Source: Saccharothrix longispora
Lineage (GTDB): Bacteria > Actinomycetota > Actinomycetes > Mycobacteriales > Pseudonocardiaceae
Assembly: GCF_030852425.1 (NCBI RefSeq)
Contig: NZ_NSDM01000013.1
Span: 264,738 to 328,737, forward strand
DNA: 64,000 nucleotides
Direction: 5' to 3'
Part shown: positions 48,959 through 60,316 of the stretch, piece by piece
How the letters are laid out: the number at the start of each line of letters is the position of its first letter
Position numbering within the stretch: the first letter of the stretch is position 1
The notes under the pieces: generated by a model
The model's database searches: none
The model's input: the letters and a program-made list of their open reading frames with translations, nothing else
Told to the model about the DNA's origin: nothing
Position numbers and translations under genes: made by a program

Positions 48959-49912
48959 TCACGTTCCGGCCGTGCCACCACCGGCCGGGCCGCCACCGGG
49001 GACGCCGGTGGCGCGAGGATGGGCTGTCGCGTACACCTCGCGCAACGTCGTGACCGTGACCAGCGTGTACACCTGCGTGGTCGTGACGGACGCGTGCCCC
49101 AGCAGCTCCTGCACGACGCGCACGTCGGCGCCGCCCTCCAGCAGGTGGGTGGCGAACGAGTGCCGCAGGGTGTGCGGCGACACCTCGGCGGTGATGCCCG
49201 CCCGCTCGGCGGCCCTCTTGAGCACGGCCCACGCCGTCTGCCGGGACAACCGCCCGCCGCGGGCGTTGAGGAACACCGCCGGGCCGGCGCGCTTGGCCAG
49301 CACCGGCCGCGCCCGCACCAGGTACGCCTCCAGGGCGGCCAGCGCGGGCCGGCCCACCGGCACGATCCGCTGCTTGCCGCCCTTGCCGTCCAGCAGCACG
49401 GTGCGCTCGTCGGCGTCCACGTCGTCCACGTCCAGGCCGACGACCTCGGAGATCCGCGCGCCGGTCGAGTACAGCAGCTCCAGCAGCGCCCGGTCGCGCA
49501 GGTCGGCGGGCCGGTCGCCGGGGGTGTCGAGCAGGCGGAGCACGTCGTCCACGGGCAGCGCCTTCGGCAACCGCTCGGGCGGTCGCGGCGGGCGCACCGC
49601 GCGGGCCGGGTCGTGCGCGGTGATGCCCTCCGCGTGGGCGAACCGGTGCAGGCCGCGCACGGCGACCAGGGTGCGCGCGGCGGAGGACGCCGCCAACCCG
49701 GACTCGCGCAGCGAGGCCAGGAACTCCCCCACGGCGGCCTCGGTGACGTCGTCGAGGTCCGTCACGCCGCGCTCGGCCAGGTGCGCGGTGTAGCGGCGCA
49801 GGTCGCGGCGGTAGGAGTCGAGCGTGTTGCGGGCCGTGCCGCGTTCGACGGCCAGGTGGTCCAGGAAGGCGGTGACGGCCGCTCCCGCTCGTCCCGAGTT
49901 CTCCGGCTCCAC
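48959..49912 (-). CDS. xerD: Tyrosine recombinase XerD
   Basis: 317 residues from GTG 49912. The N-terminal core-binding domain begins [20 protein letters not shown] and the catalytic domain has R ([15 protein letters not shown]), K ([13 protein letters not shown]), HxxR ([20 protein letters not shown]), H ([12 protein letters not shown]) and the nucleophile in [15 protein letters not shown]. It resolves chromosome dimers at dif with XerC. Position between the pyrG group and parA agrees with Rv1701. No integrated element flanks it, so it is the housekeeping enzyme. Confidence 0.92.
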   Translation of the reverse strand: MEPENSGRAGAAVTAFLDHLAVERGTARNTLDSYRRDLRRYTAHLAERGVTDLDDVTEAAVGEFLASLRESGLAASSAARTLVAVRGLHRFAHAEGITAHDPARAVRPPRPPERLPKALPVDDVLRLLDTPGDRPADLRDRALLELLYSTGARISEVVGLDVDDVDADERTVLLDGKGGKQRIVPVGRPALAALEAYLVRARPVLAKRAGPAVFLNARGGRLSRQTAWAVLKRAAERAGITAEVSPHTLRHSFATHLLEGGADVRVVQELLGHASVTTTQVYTLVTVTTLREVYATAHPRATGVPGGGPAGGGTAGT

Positions 49913-50007
49913 GTCCGGCAGTCTGGCGTGCCCGGCCGGCGGGGGCCAACCGGGGCGGCCGGCGCGTTCCGGTCGGGCCGGCGGCCACGGGCTGTTAGCG
50001 TTGACGC

Positions 50008-50604
50008 GTGTCGGAACCACACTCGGTGCGCATCGGCGACCAGCAGCGCGAGGAAGCGATCAGCGCGCTGAACGACCACTTCGCGGCCGGTCGCCTGGAG
50101 ATCGGCGAGTACGAGCAGCGCGTCGGGTACGCGTCGGGCGCGCAGACGGCGCAGGAACTGGCGGCGCTGTTCCACGACCTGCCGCAGCCGCACCCGGTGT
50201 TCCTGCCCCCGTCCTACCCGCCGTCGTACTCCCCGCCGCCGACGGCCGGCTACCAGCAGCCGGGCTACCAGACCCCCGGCTACGGCACGTCGTACGCGCA
50301 GGGCCACCCCACCGCGGGGTACCCGGCGGCCGGCTACCCGGGCTACCCGGGCTACGGCCCCGACGCCCCGTACGGCGTGGACCCGCTGACCGGGCAGCCG
50401 CTGTCGGACAAGTCGCGCATCGCGGCGGGCGTGCTGCAACTGGCGCTGCCGTTCGGCATCGGGCGGTTCTACATGGGTGACACCGGGATCGGCGTGGCGC
50501 AGTTGCTGACGTGCGGCGGGTGCGGCATCTGGTCGCTGGTCGACGGGATCATCCTGCTGGTCAACGGCGGCACGGACGCCCAGGGGCGCAAGCTGCGCGA
50601 CTAG
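50008..50604 (+). CDS. DUF1707/TM2 domain membrane protein
   Basis: 198 residues from GTG 50008. The N-terminal DUF1707 domain is [20 protein letters not shown], then [21 protein letters not shown] Pro/Tyr/Gly-rich linker of about 65 residues with GYPxxGY-like repeats follows. The C-terminal TM2 domain is [20 protein letters not shown] and [20 protein letters not shown] with two membrane helices. Function unknown; DUF1707 proteins often accompany envelope stress genes. Its stop codon TAG overlaps the TAG of the convergent DUF2752 gene (palindrome CTAG). Confidence 0.85.
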   Translation: MSEPHSVRIGDQQREEAISALNDHFAAGRLEIGEYEQRVGYASGAQTAQELAALFHDLPQPHPVFLPPSYPPSYSPPPTAGYQQPGYQTPGYGTSYAQGHPTAGYPAAGYPGYPGYGPDAPYGVDPLTGQPLSDKSRIAAGVLQLALPFGIGRFYMGDTGIGVAQLLTCGGCGIWSLVDGIILLVNGGTDAQGRKLRD

Positions 50605-51005
50605 GTCGCGACCAGGTTGCGCACCAGCGCCCACGCGACGGCGACGACCAGGACGGGCACGCCCACCCCGCGCGACAGCGGCGGCGTGGGCCGCCCGGCG
50701 CGGTGGGCCCGCAACCAGCGCACCCACAGCCACGCCAGCAGCGGCAGCCCGGCGACGAGCATGACCGCGTTGAAGTGCCAGGCGGCGGCGAGGTCCCCGT
50801 GCAGCAGGGCGTGGACCATGCGCGTCGAGCCGCAGGCCGGGCACTGGACACCGGTGATCGCGTACAGGGGGCAGGGCGGCAGCAGCGCGCCGGGCTGGTT
50901 CGGGTCGACGACCAGCAGCACCCCGCACCCGGCCACCGCCGCCGCGACCACCGCCCACGGTCCGCGCACCCACCGCGCTCGCACGCCCACGCCGACATTG
51001 TCCAC
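50601..51005 (-). CDS. DUF2752 membrane protein
   Basis: 134 residues from GTG 51005 (GTG 51017 possible). The DUF2752 signature is CPLYAITGVQCPACGSTRMV, then HALLHGDLAAAWHFNAVMLV, between three membrane helices. The cysteines in CPLY and CPACG are a family trait, possibly a metal or redox site. Function is unknown. TM2 and DUF2752 genes often occur together in actinobacteria; here they are convergent and end-overlapping. Confidence 0.85.
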   Translation of the reverse strand: MDNVGVGVRARWVRGPWAVVAAAVAGCGVLLVVDPNQPGALLPPCPLYAITGVQCPACGSTRMVHALLHGDLAAAWHFNAVMLVAGLPLLAWLWVRWLRAHRAGRPTPPLSRGVGVPVLVVAVAWALVRNLVAT

Positions 51006-51040
51006 CCGGGTCGCCACCGGCCCCCGCGGGCCGGGCGGCG

Positions 51041-51075
51041 GGGACGCGCCCGGCCGCGAGGGCCGGGCGCGTCCC
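51041..51075 (-). terminator. Strong stem-loop after the NUDIX gene
   Basis: GGGACGCGCCCGGCC (51041-51055) pairs perfectly with GGCCGGGCGCGTCCC (51061-51075) around GCGAG, four bases after the NUDIX stop codon. It ends the pyrG-NUDIX unit and lies just upstream of the DUF2752 start. Confidence 0.85.
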
Positions 51076-51078
51076 GCG

Positions 51079-51695
51079 CTACCGCTCGGAGCGCCGGGCG
51101 AACCGCGTGGGCCGGTCGTGGAACGGCGCGTCCGCCGGACGCCCGCCCGCACCGCCCGCCACCACCGCGTGCGCGGCGAGCAGCCCGGCCACCGCGGGCC
51201 CGTTCACGATCTCCCCGGCCAACGCCATGGCCACCGCCTCGTCGAGGGGGAAGGTCCGCGCTTCGAGATCGGCCTCCTCCTCCCCCTGGACGTCGCGGTC
51301 CACCACCGACAGCCCGCGCGCCAGGAACACGCGCACCACCTCGTCGGTGAAGCCCGGCGACACGGCGACGTCCACCAGGGTCACCCACCCGGTCGCCGCC
51401 AGCCCGACCTCCTCGGCCAGCTCGCGCGCGGCGGCCTCCCGGGGCGACTCGCCGCCCGCGTCGAGCAGACCGGCGGGCAGCTCCCACAGCCGCCGCCCGA
51501 GGGGGTGGCGGTACTGGTGGACGAGCGTGACCCCGCCGTCGTCGTCCAGCGCCACGACCGCCACCGCGCCGAGGTGCTCGACGACCTCGCGCTTGGCCGT
51601 GCCGCCGCCGGGCATGGCGACCTCGTCCACCCGCAGGGCCACCACGCGACCCACGTGCACGTCGCGCGACGACACCGTGGAGAACTCGTGCCGGG

Positions 51696-51699
<4 letters not shown>
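51079..51699 (-). CDS. NUDIX hydrolase, ADP-ribose pyrophosphatase type
   Basis: 206 residues from GTG 51699, overlapping the pyrG stop. The NUDIX box is [20 protein letters not shown] continuing to EEVGL (G-x5-E-x7-REL-x2-EE-x-G), near residue 75. The preceding WELPAG and following [17 protein letters not shown] are typical of ADP-ribose pyrophosphatases, as is the linkage to pyrG (Rv1700 in Mycobacterium). It likely hydrolyses ADP-ribose to AMP and ribose 5-phosphate. Confidence 0.9.
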
Positions 51700-53399
<1,700 letters not shown>

Positions 53400-53558
53400 C
53401 AAGGAGGCTCCCGTGGTCAAGAATTCCGCAGGGCTGACAGCCCTGTCCACGGGCCCTAACGCTAACACGCCGCCCGTTACCCAGCGCGCTGGTGGCCCGG
53501 TTGTGGGTCACTCGTCCGGCCCAGCGCCCGGCGTCGGGCCGGACGGCGGTCCCGCGCG

Positions 53559-53577
53559 GGCCCCGCCCGCCGGGGCC
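53559..53577 (-). terminator. Short stem-loop after mctB
   Basis: GGCCCCG (53559-53565) pairs with CGGGGCC (53571-53577) around CCCGC, five bases after the mctB stop and upstream of pyrG. Confidence 0.6.
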
Positions 53578-53581
53578 GGTG

Positions 53582-54520
53582 TCAGCCGGACGCGCCCGGG
53601 GCGGGGGCCTCCGCGTTGCCGGCCGCGCCGTAGCGACCGGCCTTGCCCTCCAGCTGCTCGCGCAGCGCGAGCACGGTCACCACCCGGCCCGCGGCCAGGT
53701 CCAGGGTGTCCACGGTGGAGAGGACGGACGTCGCGGCCGTGTCCGCGCGCACGACGCCGACCGGGCCCGTGCCCTCGGCCGAGCCCCGGCCGCCCGCCAG
53801 CACGGCGCCCGCGCCGGAGCGGTCCAGCTGGGTGGCGAAGCGGGCGACCACGGCGGCGCGGTCGCCCGCCGACTCGCCGTCGACCCGACCTCCCGTCAGC
53901 ACGACGGCCAGTTGGGCGGGGCGCGTGCCCTGGCCCGGTTTGACGAAGCCGGCGCTGGACAGGCCGCCCAGGGCCGCGGCGACCTCGTCCTCGGTGGCCT
54001 GCGGCTGGTTGGTGTCCTTGTCGATCAGCAGGACCGAGCCCAGCAGGCCGCCCGCCCTGGTGCCCGGGTCCGAACCGGCCGGCAGCTCGGTGCCCGCCGG
54101 TTGCAGCCTGGCCACCATGCCCAGCAGCTGGTCCGCCTTGTCCGGGTCGGCGAACGCCTCGGTGAGCTGGAGCTCCCCCGTCACGGTCGCGCCCGCCGCG
54201 CGCAGCAGCTCGGCCAGCGCGTCGCGGTCCTCGGGCCTCGCGTCGGCGGCCGTCACCAGCACCACGGTGCGGTCGGCCAGCTGCCCCTTCACGGCCAGCG
54301 GCCCCACCGAGCCGGCGAAGCGGTCGGCGTCGGCGACCCTGGCGTCCAGGGCGTTGCGCTGCTCCTGCAACGACGCGACCTCGCGGCCCAGCGCGCCGTT
54401 GTCGTCGGTCAGCCCCGACAGCAGGCGGCCGCTGATGGTGGTCGAGCCCAGGACGACGCCGACGGCCAGGGCCAGGAACACGGCGGCGACGGAGACGACG
54501 TGGTAGCGCAGCGAGATCAC
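53582..54520 (-). CDS. mctB: Outer-envelope copper-efflux/channel protein MctB-like
   Basis: 312 residues from GTG 54520, overlapping the steA stop (GTGA). An N-terminal membrane helix (LRYHVVSVAAVFLALAVGVV) leads into a coiled region (LGREVASLQEQRNALDARVA) and a repeated alpha/beta domain (DRTVVLVTAADARPEDRDAL, PAQLAVVLTGGRVDGESAGD). It corresponds to Rv1698, the MctB/CTP family linked to copper resistance and reported as a channel-forming protein in mycobacteria; that activity is not certain in genera without an outer membrane. It forms one unit with steA. Confidence 0.85.
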   Translation of the reverse strand: MISLRYHVVSVAAVFLALAVGVVLGSTTISGRLLSGLTDDNGALGREVASLQEQRNALDARVADADRFAGSVGPLAVKGQLADRTVVLVTAADARPEDRDALAELLRAAGATVTGELQLTEAFADPDKADQLLGMVARLQPAGTELPAGSDPGTRAGGLLGSVLLIDKDTNQPQATEDEVAAALGGLSSAGFVKPGQGTRPAQLAVVLTGGRVDGESAGDRAAVVARFATQLDRSGAGAVLAGGRGSAEGTGPVGVVRADTAATSVLSTVDTLDLAAGRVVTVLALREQLEGKAGRYGAAGNAEAPAPGASG

Positions 54521-55701
54521 CCGGACAACCCCTTCACCCACTCGACGGCGGAACGGAACGCGTCGACCACCACGTCGGCGTGGACCTGACCGACGCCGGA
54601 GACGACCAGCGCGGCCGTCATCGCGACCACGGCGGCCAGCACCAGCAGGACGACCACGCCCGTCGACACGCCGCTCCGGTGCAGGGCGGCCACCGCGTGG
54701 CCGTCCACGAGCTTCTCGCCGAGCTTGAGCCTGGTCAGGAACGTCGACGGGGTCGACCCGGCGTTGCCCCGGTCGAGGAACTCGCGCAGGCCCGCCCGGA
54801 GGCCGACGGTGACGACCAGGCTCGCGCCGTGCGACTCGGCCAGCAGGAGCGCCAGGTCCTCCGCGTTGCCGGACGCGGGGAACGTCACCGCGCCGATGCC
54901 CAGGTCCTGGATGCGCTCCAGGCCGGGCGCGTGCCCGTCGACCTGTGCGGGCACCACGACCTCCGAGCCCGCTCTCAGCGTCTCGGTGCCGATGCCGTCG
55001 GGGTCGCCGACGATGACGTCCGGCGCGTACCCGGCGGCGTGCAGGGTGTCGGCACCCGCCTCGACGCCGAACAGCACCGGCCGGTGCTCGCGGATGTACC
55101 TGCGCAGCGCGCGCAGCTCCTCGGCGTGCCGGGGACCGCCGCAGACGACGAGCACCTGCCGGTCGCGGATCGGCAGGAACAGCTCGGGCACGCCCACCCC
55201 GTCGAGGAGCAGCGTCCGCTCGCGGCGCAGGAACTCGATGGTGTTCGCGGAGAACGCCTCCAGCTGGGCCGCCATGCCCGCCTTGGCCTCGACCACGGCG
55301 TCGGCGACCGACTCGGCGGTCTGCTCGACGCCGCGCGCCACCTCCTTCTCGCCGACGAACACGCCGCCCTCGTGCAGCCGGACCTTCGCGCCGTCCTTCA
55401 CCTCGCGCAGCACGGCGGTCCCGACGGCGTCGACCAGCGGGACGCCCGCTTCGACCAGCAGCTCCGGGCCGAGGTTCGGGAACCTGCCGGAGATCGACGG
55501 CGAGGCGTTGACCACGCCCACCACCCCGGCGGCCACCAGGGCCTCGGCGGTGCGGCGGTCGAGGTCCACGTGGTCGAGCACCGCGATGTCGCCGGGCCCC
55601 AGCCGGCGCAGCAGGTCGCCCGAGCGGCGGTCCACCCGCGCGACCCCGGTGGCGCCCGGCAGCTCGTGGTGCGTGCGGTGGAGCAACCCGGAGAGCTTCA
55701 T
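54517..55701 (-). CDS. steA: SteA-like cytokinetic/cell-envelope protein
   Basis: 394 residues from ATG 55701. The family core is present: RSGDLLRRLGPGDIAVLDHV, NASPSISGRFPNLGPELLVE, GDPDGIGTETLRAGSEVVVP, and AESHGASLVVTVGLRAGLRE. A thiamine-pyrophosphokinase-like fold is followed by one C-terminal membrane helix (VVVLLVLAAVVAMTAALVVS). It corresponds to Rv1697; in Corynebacterium SteA works with SteB (here the MctB-like partner encoded next) in septal peptidoglycan splitting. The coupling of the two genes by GTGA fits a complex. Confidence 0.85.
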   Translation of the reverse strand: MKLSGLLHRTHHELPGATGVARVDRRSGDLLRRLGPGDIAVLDHVDLDRRTAEALVAAGVVGVVNASPSISGRFPNLGPELLVEAGVPLVDAVGTAVLREVKDGAKVRLHEGGVFVGEKEVARGVEQTAESVADAVVEAKAGMAAQLEAFSANTIEFLRRERTLLLDGVGVPELFLPIRDRQVLVVCGGPRHAEELRALRRYIREHRPVLFGVEAGADTLHAAGYAPDVIVGDPDGIGTETLRAGSEVVVPAQVDGHAPGLERIQDLGIGAVTFPASGNAEDLALLLAESHGASLVVTVGLRAGLREFLDRGNAGSTPSTFLTRLKLGEKLVDGHAVAALHRSGVSTGVVVLLVLAAVVAMTAALVVSGVGQVHADVVVDAFRSAVEWVKGLSG

Positions 55702-55765
55702 GCCCCGATGGTGGCCCACGTCCCGCGCGGTTCGACGGGCAACACGCCGAGCGGATCGGGGCTGG

Positions 55766-56461
55766 TCAACGAGGCCACGGCTCCACAGTGGACGGATTTC
55801 CCCCGGTCGGGTGATGTTGGCCGGCGACGTCGTCCTCGTTGATCGGCCGCACCTCGATGACCGGGGCCGGGATGCCCAGCGGCGGGGTGTCCACGTCGTC
55901 GTCACCCGCTCGGGGCGTTTCCCCGTCGGCCGTCGTGGGCACGGGCCGCCCGTGCGCCAGGACCACGCCCGCGAGCACCAGCGCGGCCGCCGCCAGGACC
56001 GTCCACGTACCGGAGCCGACGAACTCCCGGTCCTGGGTCGCGTCGCCCGCGCCGAACAGCTTCGACGTCGTCTCCACCGCCGCCCACAGGGTGCCCAGGA
56101 GCAGCCCGAGCCCGGCGACGGCGGTGCTCCGGCCGATCGCGGCCGGTCGCGGTGGGCGCAGTTGCAGCACCGCCCCGAGGGCGACGAGCGCGGCGGCCGC
56201 CACGAGCGCGTGGCCGTAGACCGGGATGCGGTCCTGTTCGTCCACGCCCTCCACGCCGTCCACGCCCTCCACCCGGAACGGGGGTTCGACCACCGACTCC
56301 CAGCCGGTCAGGGCGTACGTGCGCGTCTCCGCGGCCGGGCCGGGCCCACCGCCGAACTCCTCGGTCATCCCGTACAGCGGCAGCAGCGAGCCGAGGACGA
56401 CCAGCAGCGCGCCGGCGCCCAGGACGACGATCGCGGTGGTGCGGCGGGCCGTTCGGGTCAT
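55766..56461 (-). CDS. Multi-pass membrane protein, function unknown
   Basis: 231 residues from ATG 56461, preceded by GAGGAGG-like sequence. Four membrane helices are visible (TTAIVVLGAGALLVVLGSLL, YGHALVAAAALVALGAVLQL, AGLGLLLGTLWAAVET, TWTVLAAAALVLAGVVLAHG), with an external loop between the first two that holds an odd acidic repeat (VEGVDGVEGVDEQDRIPV). The C-terminus is polar and Pro-rich. It is placed between recN and steA where Mycobacterium has no equivalent, so it may be a lineage-specific insertion. Confidence 0.75.
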   Translation of the reverse strand: MTRTARRTTAIVVLGAGALLVVLGSLLPLYGMTEEFGGGPGPAAETRTYALTGWESVVEPPFRVEGVDGVEGVDEQDRIPVYGHALVAAAALVALGAVLQLRPPRPAAIGRSTAVAGLGLLLGTLWAAVETTSKLFGAGDATQDREFVGSGTWTVLAAAALVLAGVVLAHGRPVPTTADGETPRAGDDDVDTPPLGIPAPVIEVRPINEDDVAGQHHPTGGNPSTVEPWPR

Positions 56462-56715
56462 GGTCGGTCCTCCTCGCCGATCGCGCCGGCACCACCGGTA
56501 CCGCTCCCACCAGCAAAGCGGTCCGGGAGCGCCCGCGCCACCCCCGACGGGTGCACGGGCGGGGCGGGCGGCGGGACGCGACGACCGTGACCGGCACCCC
56601 GCACCCGGTGGCCCGCACACCCGGCATCAGCCCGACGTCGATCCGCCCGTACCGGTCGTGGTCCCCCACGCCGTCGTGACGAACTCCGGCGGCACGGCGC
56701 CCGGCGGGCGCCGGC

Positions 56716-58497
56716 TCACCTGCCGCGACCCTTGCGCCGCACCACCGGCGCGCTGTCCTTGTCGGCCTTCGCCGCCGCCAGCAGCTCCTCGGCGTGCGCG
56801 CGACCGGTGTCGGTGGAGTCCATGCCGGCGAGCATCCGGGCCAGCTCCACCACGCGCTGCGACTCGTCCAGCCTCCGCACGCCCGAGCGGGTCAGGATGC
56901 CGTCCGCGGTCTTGTCGACCACCAGGTGCCGGTCGGCGAACGCCGCCACCTGCGGCAGGTGGGTGACCACGATGACCTGGTGGCTGCGCGCCAACCTGGC
57001 CAGCCGCCGGCCGACCTCGACCGCCGCCCGGCCGCCGACGCCCGCGTCGACCTCGTCGAACACCAGCGTGGGCACCGGGTCGGAGTGCGACAGCACCACC
57101 TCCAGCGCCAGCATCACCCGCGACAGCTCACCGCCCGAGGCGCCCTTGTGCACGGGCAGCGCGGGCGCGCCGGGGTGCGCGATCAGCCGCAGCTCCACGT
57201 CGTCCACGCCCGAGGCGCCGGCGTGCAGCAGCCTGCCGTCGACCTCCACGGCCTGGGCGTCGCTCCTCTCCGCCACCCGCGGCCGCACCGCGACCTCGAC
57301 GTCGGCGTGCGGCATGGCCAGGCCGGTCAGCTCGTCCGACACCGCCCGGCCCAGCTCCTCGGCCGCGACCGTGCGGGCCGCCGTCACCTGGCGCGCGTGG
57401 ACCGCCAGCTCACCGGCCAGCTCGTCGCGCCGCGCCGCCAGCGCCGCCAGCGCCTCGTCGGAGGTGTCCATGCCGGTCAGCCGCGACGACGCGTCCTGCG
57501 CCCACGCGATCACGCCGTCCACGTCCGCCGCGTACTTGCGGGTCAGCGACTTCAGCTCGGACTGGCGGGCGAGCACCTGCTCCAACCGCGCCGGGTCCGC
57601 GTCCAGGTGCTCCAGGTACGACGCGATCTCCGCGCCCACGTCGGCCAGCAGCGTCTCCGCCTCCACCAGCCGGGGCTCCAGGTCGCGCAGCTTCGGGTCG
57701 TCCGAGGCGACCAGCCGCCTGCGCGCCTCGCCGATCAGGCCCAGCGCGCCGGGGGTGTCCGGGTCGCCGTCCGGCGACCCGGCGACGGCGTACTGGGCGC
57801 CGGACGCGGCCTCCCGCAGCTGGTCGGCGTCGGCCAGCCGGCGGGCCTCGGCGACCAGCTCCTCGTCCTCACCGGGCTTCGGGTCGACCGCGTTGATCTC
57901 GGCCAGGCCGTGCCGCAGCAGCTCGGACTCCCGGGCCAGCTCGCGCGCCCGCTCGGTGCGCTCGGTCAGCTCGGTCGCGACGCGCAGCCACTCGTCGCGG
58001 ACCTTCCGGTAGGCCCGCAGGGGCGCGGCGACGTCGTCACCGGCGAACCGGTCGAGCACCGAGCGCTGCTCGGCGGGCCGCAGCAGCCGCAGCTGGTCGT
58101 TCTGCCCGTGCACGGCGAGCAGCTGCTCGGCCAGCTCGGACAGCACGCCCACGGGCACGGACCGGCCGCCCAGGTGGGCGCGGGACCGGCCGTCGGCGCC
58201 CACCGTGCGCACGGCGATCACGCTGCCGTCGTCGTCGGGCTCGCCGCCGACCTCCTCGGCGACCTTCGCCGCCGGGCTGCCCGCGGGGGCCTGGAAGCGG
58301 CCCTCGACCACCGCCTTCTCCGCACCGTTGCGCACGCGCGATGCCTCCGCCCGGCCGCCACCCAGCAGGTGGAGGCCGGTGACGACCATCGTCTTGCCCG
58401 CGCCGGTCTCGCCCGTCACCACGGTGAAACCGGGGTCTAGTTCAAGGGTGGCCTCGTCGATCACACCGAGGCCCTGGATGCGCATCTCGGCCAGCAC
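56716..58497 (-). CDS. recN: DNA repair protein RecN
   Basis: 593 residues from GTG 58497. SMC-like ATPase: Walker A VVTGETGAGKTMVVTGLHLL near residue 29, a long coiled-coil middle (RKVRDEWLRVATELTERTER, ARRDELAGELAVHARQV), and the C-terminal signature GGELSRVMLALEVVLS, Walker B VFDEVDAGVGGRAAVEVGRR and the switch HQVIVVTHLPQVAAFADRHL. It helps repair double-strand breaks. It lies between nadK and steA, as in mycobacteria. Confidence 0.95.
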   Translation of the reverse strand: MLAEMRIQGLGVIDEATLELDPGFTVVTGETGAGKTMVVTGLHLLGGGRAEASRVRNGAEKAVVEGRFQAPAGSPAAKVAEEVGGEPDDDGSVIAVRTVGADGRSRAHLGGRSVPVGVLSELAEQLLAVHGQNDQLRLLRPAEQRSVLDRFAGDDVAAPLRAYRKVRDEWLRVATELTERTERARELARESELLRHGLAEINAVDPKPGEDEELVAEARRLADADQLREAASGAQYAVAGSPDGDPDTPGALGLIGEARRRLVASDDPKLRDLEPRLVEAETLLADVGAEIASYLEHLDADPARLEQVLARQSELKSLTRKYAADVDGVIAWAQDASSRLTGMDTSDEALAALAARRDELAGELAVHARQVTAARTVAAEELGRAVSDELTGLAMPHADVEVAVRPRVAERSDAQAVEVDGRLLHAGASGVDDVELRLIAHPGAPALPVHKGASGGELSRVMLALEVVLSHSDPVPTLVFDEVDAGVGGRAAVEVGRRLARLARSHQVIVVTHLPQVAAFADRHLVVDKTADGILTRSGVRRLDESQRVVELARMLAGMDSTDTGRAHAEELLAAAKADKDSAPVVRRKGRGR

Positions 58498-58588
58498 GAC
58501 TCGAACACTACTGGGCGATACCGACGGACCGCGTGTTCGGGGGAGGGTGTCCCACTGTTGATCTACCCCGGCGATCCCCCTCCGGCGC

Positions 58589-59482
58589 CTACGGCGCGGA
58601 CGGCCCGCGCCACCCCTGCACCGGCAGTTCGAACTTCTCCACCAGCCGGTCCGTGAACGGCCCCTGCCGCAGCTTGATCAACCTCAGCGGCGTGCTGCCC
58701 CCCACCACCTCGACCCGCGCGCCCGCCGGCAGGTCGATCGTGCGGCGGCCGTCGGCCGTCAGCACCGCCGGGTAGCTCTCCGGGTCCACCTCCAGCGCCA
58801 CCACCGACGCCGGCGACACCACGAGCGGCCGCGCGAACAGCGCGTGCGCGTTGCTCGGCACCACCAACAGCGCCTGCACGTCCGGCCACACCACCGGCCC
58901 GCCCGCCGAGAACGCGTACGCCGTGGAACCGGTGGGCGTCGCCACCAGCACGCCGTCGCAGCCGAACGCCGACACCGGTCGCCCGTCCACCTCGACCACC
59001 ACGTCCAGGATGCGCTCCCGAGTGGACTTCTCCACGCTGGCCTCGTTGAGCGCCCACGTGGTGCCCAGCAACTCCTCGCCCGCGAACGCGGTCACGTCGA
59101 GCGTCATCCGCTCCTCGACCTCGTAGTCGCGGTCCACGACGTGCCTGATCGCGTCGTACAGCGCGTCCGAGTCGGCCTCCGCCAGGAACCCCACCCGACC
59201 CAGGTTCACGCCCAGCACCGGCACCCCGGCCGCGCGCGCCAGCTCCGCAGCCCGCAGCAGCGTGCCGTCACCGCCCAGCACGAACACCAGCTCCGCGCCC
59301 TCGGCGGCCTTCTCGTCGGCCGTCACGACCTCGGCGTAGCAGGACGGGTCCAGCTCGGGCGCCTCGTCCTCCAGCACCCGCAACCGGACGCCGCCCGCCG
59401 CGAACCGCGTCGCCACCTCCTGCGCGACCAGCACGTTGCTCCGCCGGCCGGTGTGGACGACCAGCAGGATCTCCCGGGCCAT
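58589..59482 (-). CDS. nadK: NAD kinase
   Basis: 297 residues from ATG 59482, after GGGGGAC. The conserved GGDGTLLRAAELARAAGVPV motif and the second GCDGVLVATPTGSTAYAFSA with the NE/D motif (WALNEASVEK) identify the enzyme. It phosphorylates NAD to NADP using ATP or polyphosphate. Gene order tlyA-nadK-recN is conserved. The C-terminus is unremarkable. Confidence 0.95.
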   Translation of the reverse strand: MAREILLVVHTGRRSNVLVAQEVATRFAAGGVRLRVLEDEAPELDPSCYAEVVTADEKAAEGAELVFVLGGDGTLLRAAELARAAGVPVLGVNLGRVGFLAEADSDALYDAIRHVVDRDYEVEERMTLDVTAFAGEELLGTTWALNEASVEKSTRERILDVVVEVDGRPVSAFGCDGVLVATPTGSTAYAFSAGGPVVWPDVQALLVVPSNAHALFARPLVVSPASVVALEVDPESYPAVLTADGRRTIDLPAGARVEVVGGSTPLRLIKLRQGPFTDRLVEKFELPVQGWRGPSAP

Positions 59483-59505
59483 GCCGTCCCCCTCCGTTGG
59501 GGCCC

Positions 59506-60312
59506 TCACCGGGGGCCTTCCGCGACGGCCTCGCGCACGAGCCCGGCGGCGGCGGCCCGGTCCAGGGGTTCACCGCGACGCAACCAGGCGAAGAACTCGA
59601 CGTTGCCCGACGGCCCGGGGAGGGGGCTGGCGATGACGCCGTGCAGGCGCAGCCCGAGGCCGGCCGCGGACGAGACGACGTCCAGCACCGCCTCGGCGCG
59701 CAGCTCCGGGTCCCGCACCACACCGCCCGAGCCGAGGCGCTCCCGGCCCACCTCGAACTGCGGTTTCACCATCGGCAACAAATCGCCCTCCTCGTCGAGG
59801 CACCCGGCCAGCGCGGGGAGCACCAGCCTCAACGAGATGAACGAGAGATCCGCCACCACCAGTTCGACGCGCCCGCCGATGTCCTCCGGCGTCAACGCGC
59901 GCACGTTCGTCCTGTCCTTGACCACGACGCGGTCGTCGGTCCGGAGCTTCCAGTCCAGCAGACCACGCCCGACGTCGGCCGCCACGACCTGCCGGGCCCC
60001 CGCGCGCAGCAGCACGTCGGTGAACCCGCCGGTCGACGCGCCCGCGTCCAGGCAGCGCCTGCCCTCCACGGCGATCCCCGGGAACGCCTCCAGCGCGCCG
60101 ACGAGCTTGTGCGCGCCCCGCGAGGCGTAGTTCGGGTCGTCGTGGTCGCGCACCAGCAGCGCGGTGTCCAGCCCCACGGCGGTCGCGGGCTTGGTGGCCA
60201 CGGTGCCCTGGACGGTCACCTTGCCCTCGGCGACGAGTTGGCTCGCGTGCTCCCGGGACCTGGCCAGCCCGCGGCGGACCAGTTCGGCGTCGAGCCGAGC
60301 CCTGCGCGGCAC
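59506..60312 (-). CDS. tlyA: TlyA rRNA 2-prime-O-methyltransferase
   Basis: 268 residues from GTG 60312. The N-terminal S4 domain (RLDAELVRRGLARSREHASQ, then VAEGKVTVQGTVATKPATAV) precedes an FtsJ-type methyltransferase: CLDAGASTGGFTDVLLRAGA, ADVGRGLLDWKLRTDDRVVV, VELVVADLSFISLRLVLPAL, then KPQFEVGRERL. In mycobacteria it methylates C1409 of 16S and C1920 of 23S rRNA and affects capreomycin sensitivity. The K-D-K-E tetrad is consistent with visible residues. Confidence 0.93.
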   Translation of the reverse strand: MPRRARLDAELVRRGLARSREHASQLVAEGKVTVQGTVATKPATAVGLDTALLVRDHDDPNYASRGAHKLVGALEAFPGIAVEGRRCLDAGASTGGFTDVLLRAGARQVVAADVGRGLLDWKLRTDDRVVVKDRTNVRALTPEDIGGRVELVVADLSFISLRLVLPALAGCLDEEGDLLPMVKPQFEVGRERLGSGGVVRDPELRAEAVLDVVSSAAGLGLRLHGVIASPLPGPSGNVEFFAWLRRGEPLDRAAAAGLVREAVAEGPR

Positions 60313-60316
60313 CGGG

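Noticed and set aside
48959..49912. XerD-type recombinase as the integrase of a mobile element
   Set aside because: Gene order matches the conserved housekeeping block and there are no attachment repeats or mobile-element genes around it.
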